A stretch of DNA of 64,000 nt from Bdellovibrio sp. KM01 (GTDB lineage Bacteria; Bdellovibrionota; Bdellovibrionia; Bdellovibrionales; Bdellovibrionaceae). A model generated the notes under the pieces. That model searched no databases. It worked only from the letters and a program-made list of their open reading frames with translations, and had not been told where the DNA came from. The translations under genes were made by a program, and so were the position numbers. This document shows, one piece after another, positions 61,234 through 64,000 of the stretch. The stretch is from NCBI RefSeq assembly GCF_013752535.1, contig NZ_CP058348.1, positions 186,001 through 250,000 on the forward strand. The letters run 5' to 3'. The first letter of the stretch is position 1; each line of letters starts with the position of its first letter.

Positions 61234-62101
61234 TTTTTGGCGAGTACAGTGTTAGAATATTTCCTAAAAGGCAAAGTGCGACTCCCGTGATGATATAGGG
61301 AGTCCACTTAAAGTCTTCATACATACTTGAAAGGGTCAGCGCGATGACCGGAGAAATAACTCCGGAGTAGGCCGCTCTTTCAGCCCCAATTCGTCCCGCT
61401 AAAGACAAGTAAGCGCCAAAAGCAAAGACCGATCCAAATAAAGAAAGATAAAGCAAAGAACTTAGATATTTAGTGGTCAATGGAATTGCAAAGCTATGCT
61501 GCAAAACCAATCCGACCAGTAAAGTGAAGGCACTTCCATACAGCATACCCCAGGTGTTTGAAACCACCACGGGAACGGCTTTGCGATAGGATTTTTGTGA
61601 CAACATATTACCCGCAGATGCCGATAGCGTTGCAATCAGTCCAATGACCAAGCCCATGATGGTGCGCTCGTTGGCGTGCAAACCTAAAATCTCATTGATA
61701 AAGATTAAAAGGATGCCCACTCCGCCAAGCACGGATCCCGCAATTACTTTAGGAGTTATAGGTTTTTTAAAGAACAATCTCATGCCGATCATGTTGTAAG
61801 GGACGATAACTGTAAAACAGATCGCAGCTATACCCGAACTCACCATGGTTTCAGACCAATAAACCAACATGTAATTCACCGAGAACATAAATATGCCCAT
61901 GGTCAGGAAGGTGAGATGGTCCGATTTCCCATAGGACAGTTTCTTTTTGGTTATCAGGCAATAACTTAAAAGCATGAATGCCCCTAAAGTAAAACGCCAG
62001 AAAACGGAGGCGATCGGGGAGGCCGAATCAACTTGAAAAGTGATTACCAGCCACGTGGAGCCCCAGATGAGAGTGCATATTGCATATAGAAGGAAATTCA
62101 T
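61214..62101 (-). CDS. EamA/DMT-family exporter
   Basis: The 295-residue membrane protein has ten predicted helices in two EamA halves (start FLLYAICTLIWGSTWLVI, second half from GLVIGLIATLSASAGN). This family exports amino acids or metabolites; the substrate cannot be told. It is convergent with, and overlaps, the NlpC/P60-like gene. Confidence 0.9.
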   Translation of the reverse strand: MNFLLYAICTLIWGSTWLVITFQVDSASPIASVFWRFTLGAFMLLSYCLITKKKLSYGKSDHLTFLTMGIFMFSVNYMLVYWSETMVSSGIAAICFTVIVPYNMIGMRLFFKKPITPKVIAGSVLGGVGILLIFINEILGLHANERTIMGLVIGLIATLSASAGNMLSQKSYRKAVPVVVSNTWGMLYGSAFTLLVGLVLQHSFAIPLTTKYLSSLLYLSLFGSVFAFGAYLSLAGRIGAERAAYSGVISPVIALTLSSMYEDFKWTPYIITGVALCLLGNILTLYSPKTTKLAG

Positions 62102-62218
62102 GGAATCACAGTCGGTGAGGTCTCAGCTTAAGTCAAGAAATGGGACTTCCGGGTCCACCTTGTTGCGTATTCCTGCAACCATTAGTATTCTTCATATATT
62201 GGCAAAGGACGGTTGTTA

Positions 62219-62662
62219 GTGAAGAAGATTGTTTTTGCACTTATCACATTGATGGTAATGACGGTGTCAGCGGCACCTTTGAAAATGAAAGCGGCTCCTT
62301 ATAAAAAAGGACCGGATTTTTATCGTGGTGTTGTATATTTTCATTACGATATTAAAGGCAAAAAAGAAAAAGAATCTTTGCACATTCAGCAAGACATCAT
62401 TCGTGTGAATGCAGAACCGGTACAAAAAAAGAACTGGAAAAAAGGCGAGCCTGCAATGAAGGTTCTATTGAAGCTTGAGAAATCGTCGTCGGCAAAATGC
62501 ACGGCCGGCAGTTACTCATTGCGGGTGGCTAAGGGCGAGCAAAAAAGCCAGGTGGAAAAAGGCTGCGTAGGTACGCCACGATTTAAACAGCTTCAGCAGG
62601 CATTTGCGATTTTAAAAGACCTGGTGCCGAAGCAATACGATAAGAATCTAAATCCTCTTTAG
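62219..62662 (+). CDS. small secreted basic protein
   Basis: The GTG at 62219 is preceded by AAAGGAC and starts a signal peptide (MKKIVFALITLMVMTVSA); the TTG at 62213 is less likely. The mature region of about 129 residues is lysine-rich and beta-prone (FYRGVVYFHYDIKG) with two cysteines. The family is not recognised. Confidence 0.78.
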   Translation: MKKIVFALITLMVMTVSAAPLKMKAAPYKKGPDFYRGVVYFHYDIKGKKEKESLHIQQDIIRVNAEPVQKKNWKKGEPAMKVLLKLEKSSSAKCTAGSYSLRVAKGEQKSQVEKGCVGTPRFKQLQQAFAILKDLVPKQYDKNLNPL

Positions 62663-62672
62663 AATGAAAAAG

Positions 62673-62703
62673 AAAAAGCCCTGGTCTCCCAGGGCTTTTT
62701 TTA
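62673..62703. terminator. bidirectional rho-independent terminator
   Basis: AAAAAGCCCTGG / CCAGGGCTTTTT with a 4-base loop and T-run between convergent genes. The stem is identical to the one at 2361. Confidence 0.9.
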
Positions 62704-62712
62704 TGACCGGGA

Positions 62713-63126
62713 CTAGTCTTCGTCCTCGTCGTCATAATCCTCATCATCATCTTCGTCATCATCGTCGTCGTCTTCATCATCTTCGTCCTCATCTTCATCG
62801 TCGACATCATCGCTCGATTCGATGCGAACCAACCAACCCTCTTCGTAAGGGTCTTCCATGATAAGAGACGGATCGTCGATCACCGAAGTGTTCACTTCGA
62901 TAACAGTCCCATCAACCGGAGAATAAATATCCAAAGGACCGTCGCTGGTTTCGATAGATCCGATCACAGTTTCAGTATCCACTTCCTCTTGTTCAGCAGG
63001 AAGGTCCACAGTGCTGATAGATTCGAAATCCTCAAGTCCATCTTCGTTGATACCAATTGTGATCACGCCATCTTCTTGGCGGTACCACAAGTAGCCCATA
63101 TAATTTCTTACGTCATCTGATGCCAT
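62713..63126 (-). CDS. H-protein-like (biotinyl/lipoyl fold) protein with polyacidic tail
   Basis: The 137-residue protein aligns to glycine-cleavage H-protein: GVITIGINEDGLEDFESIST, VDLPAE, LDIYSPVDGTVIEVN and DPYEEGWLVRIES. The lipoyl-lysine position (ESVKA in H-proteins) reads ETSDG, so the attachment Lys is replaced by Asp. The last 30 or so residues are nearly all Asp/Glu. No gcvT or gcvP is nearby. It starts 22 bases after the glnA stop on the same strand, hinting at a nitrogen-linked regulatory use of the fold (inference). Confidence 0.8.
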   Translation of the reverse strand: MASDDVRNYMGYLWYRQEDGVITIGINEDGLEDFESISTVDLPAEQEEVDTETVIGSIETSDGPLDIYSPVDGTVIEVNTSVIDDPSLIMEDPYEEGWLVRIESSDDVDDEDEDEDDEDDDDDDEDDDEDYDDEDED

Positions 63127-63148
63127 TTAATCTCCAGGAAAAAAACTA

Positions 63149-64000
63149 TTAACAATCGTAGTACAAGTGGAACTCGTAAGGAACTGGTCTTTGCTGTACT
63201 GGACGAACTTCTTTGTCGATTTTGTACTGCACCCAAGTTTCAATCAAGTCGTCACTGAAAACATCGCCTTTTTTCAAGAAGCTGCAATTTTTCATCAAAT
63301 TAGCCAGGGATTCTTCTAAAGTTCCCGGAACTGATGGGATTAAAGCGGCTTCTTGTGGTGGCAAGCCATAGATATCTTTATCTAGTGGGTCGCCTGGATT
63401 GATCTTATTAATGATACCATCCAAGCCGGCCATCAAAATAGCTGCCTCTGCCAAGTAAATGTTCGCAGTTGGATCTGGTGTACGGAATTCAATACGTTTT
63501 GCCTTAGGGTTTGGCCCAGAATTTGGAATACGCATTGCCGCCGAACGGTTTTTAAAGCTGTAAGCCAATTTCGTTGGAGCCTCAAAGCCTGGAACCAGGC
63601 GTTTGTAAGAGTTTGTCGTCGGATTGATGATGCCGCACAAAGCTGGAGCATGTTTCAATACGCCACCGATATAGTGAAGTGCCATTTCAGACAAGCCTGC
63701 GTATTTGTTGCCTGCAAAAAGATTTTTACCGTCTTTCCACAAAGACATGTGGATGTGCATTCCAGAACCGTTGTCACCGAAGATTGGTTTCGGCATGAAA
63801 GTCGCTGTTTTTCCATGGCGCATACAAACGTTCTTCACGATGTATTTGAACCACATCATTTTATCGCCCATGTTCAAGGCTGTGTCGTATTGGAAGTTGA
63901 TTTCGCATTGACCAGCAGAAGCTACTTCGTGGTGATGGCGTTCTACGCGCATGCCACAAAGTTCCATCTCTGCGCAAATTTCAGAGCGGATATCTTGCAA
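63149..64000 (-). CDS. glnA: glutamine synthetase type I, 3' part (5' end outside window)
   Basis: The last 283 residues of GSI are present: the ATP/ammonium-site block [14 protein letters not shown], the glutamate-binding [10 protein letters not shown] region, [13 protein letters not shown], the RIPNSGPN loop and [16 protein letters not shown]. The adenylylation loop is DIYGLPPQE with its Tyr retained, so AMP control is possible. It makes glutamine from glutamate and ammonia. The gene runs off the right edge. Confidence 0.96.
   Translation of the reverse strand: MQDIRSEICAEMELCGMRVERHHHEVASAGQCEINFQYDTALNMGDKMMWFKYIVKNVCMRHGKTATFMPKPIFGDNGSGMHIHMSLWKDGKNLFAGNKYAGLSEMALHYIGGVLKHAPALCGIINPTTNSYKRLVPGFEAPTKLAYSFKNRSAAMRIPNSGPNPKAKRIEFRTPDPTANIYLAEAAILMAGLDGIINKINPGDPLDKDIYGLPPQEAALIPSVPGTLEESLANLMKNCSFLKKGDVFSDDLIETWVQYKIDKEVRPVQQRPVPYEFHLYYDC

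Noticed and set aside
62583-62861. Met/Lys/Thr-rich and His/Arg-rich ORFs on both strands
   Set aside because: They are shadows of the Asp/Glu codon run in the acidic tail of the 62713-63126 gene. The same run gives a repeat-like look but is not a CRISPR or tandem array.

Overview
The window looks like a chromosome segment of a Bdellovibrio-type predatory bacterium (Bdellovibrionota). This is inferred from the gene set: many lipoproteins and small secreted proteins, a stand-alone mreB, a prkA-yeaH-spoVR operon, a TIGR02147-like protein, an rpsU-yqeY-dnaG-rpoD macromolecular synthesis operon, and a base composition that looks mid-40s % GC by eye. No rRNA is present, so the species cannot be named. 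Strand use is mixed and most operons are short, with many one- or four-base start/stop overlaps.

Region 1 (1-25.1 kb) is conserved core: a patatin-like pseudoenzyme lipoprotein, pepP, a 3D-domain secreted pair, a HAD hydrolase, glpD, mreB followed by a sigma-region-4-like / anti-sigma-like / histidine kinase set, a radC-like gene, an LpoB plus COG3014-type lipoprotein pair, a PhaR-type regulator, a GspG-like protein, a large TPR lipoprotein, and the stress operon prkA-yeaH-spoVR-yciH with a response regulator behind it.

Region 2 (25.1-31.7 kb) is accessory and AT-richer. A large RHS/YD-repeat gene is split from its secreted N-terminal part by one in-frame TAA. A four-helix membrane protein overlaps its 3' end and may be the immunity protein. 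Downstream lie a diverged duplicate of the 3' end of the neighbouring gene, an orphan reading-frame tail, a frameshifted membrane gene and a tiny membrane ORF. I read these as the scar of past RHS-tip exchange.

Region 3 (31.7-41.9 kb) is core again: a secreted protein, a TadA-Nudix fusion, a secreted zinc metallopeptidase, the rpsU-yqeY-dnaG-rpoD operon, a GFA-family protein, and a compact cobalamin riboswitch ahead of a hotdog thioesterase and a small P-loop protein.

Region 4 (41,927-55,861) is a 13.9-kb integrative element in the 3' end of a tRNA(CAT) gene, bounded by a 16-bp direct repeat. It carries a tyrosine integrase, an excisionase-like protein, a primase-helicase, ribbon-helix-helix regulators, a serine recombinase and a small-terminase-like protein, but no capsid, tail, relaxase or conjugation genes; this resembles a phage satellite. 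Its right half carries compact cassettes that look like defence cargo: XRE + PD-(D/E)XK-like + secreted protein; RHH + GHKL ATPase + STAS-like (DUF4325) + PIN; membrane protein + SEC-C protein; and a zinc-ribbon/HEPN-like protein. The GHKL-STAS-PIN cassette is my best candidate for an undescribed system.

Region 5 (55.9-64 kb) returns to core: the intact tRNA, several small secreted proteins, a zinc alcohol dehydrogenase, a single-domain parvulin, an NlpC/P60-like lipoprotein, an EamA exporter, an H-protein-like protein without the lipoyl lysine but with a polyacidic tail, and the 3' part of glnA, which runs off the window.
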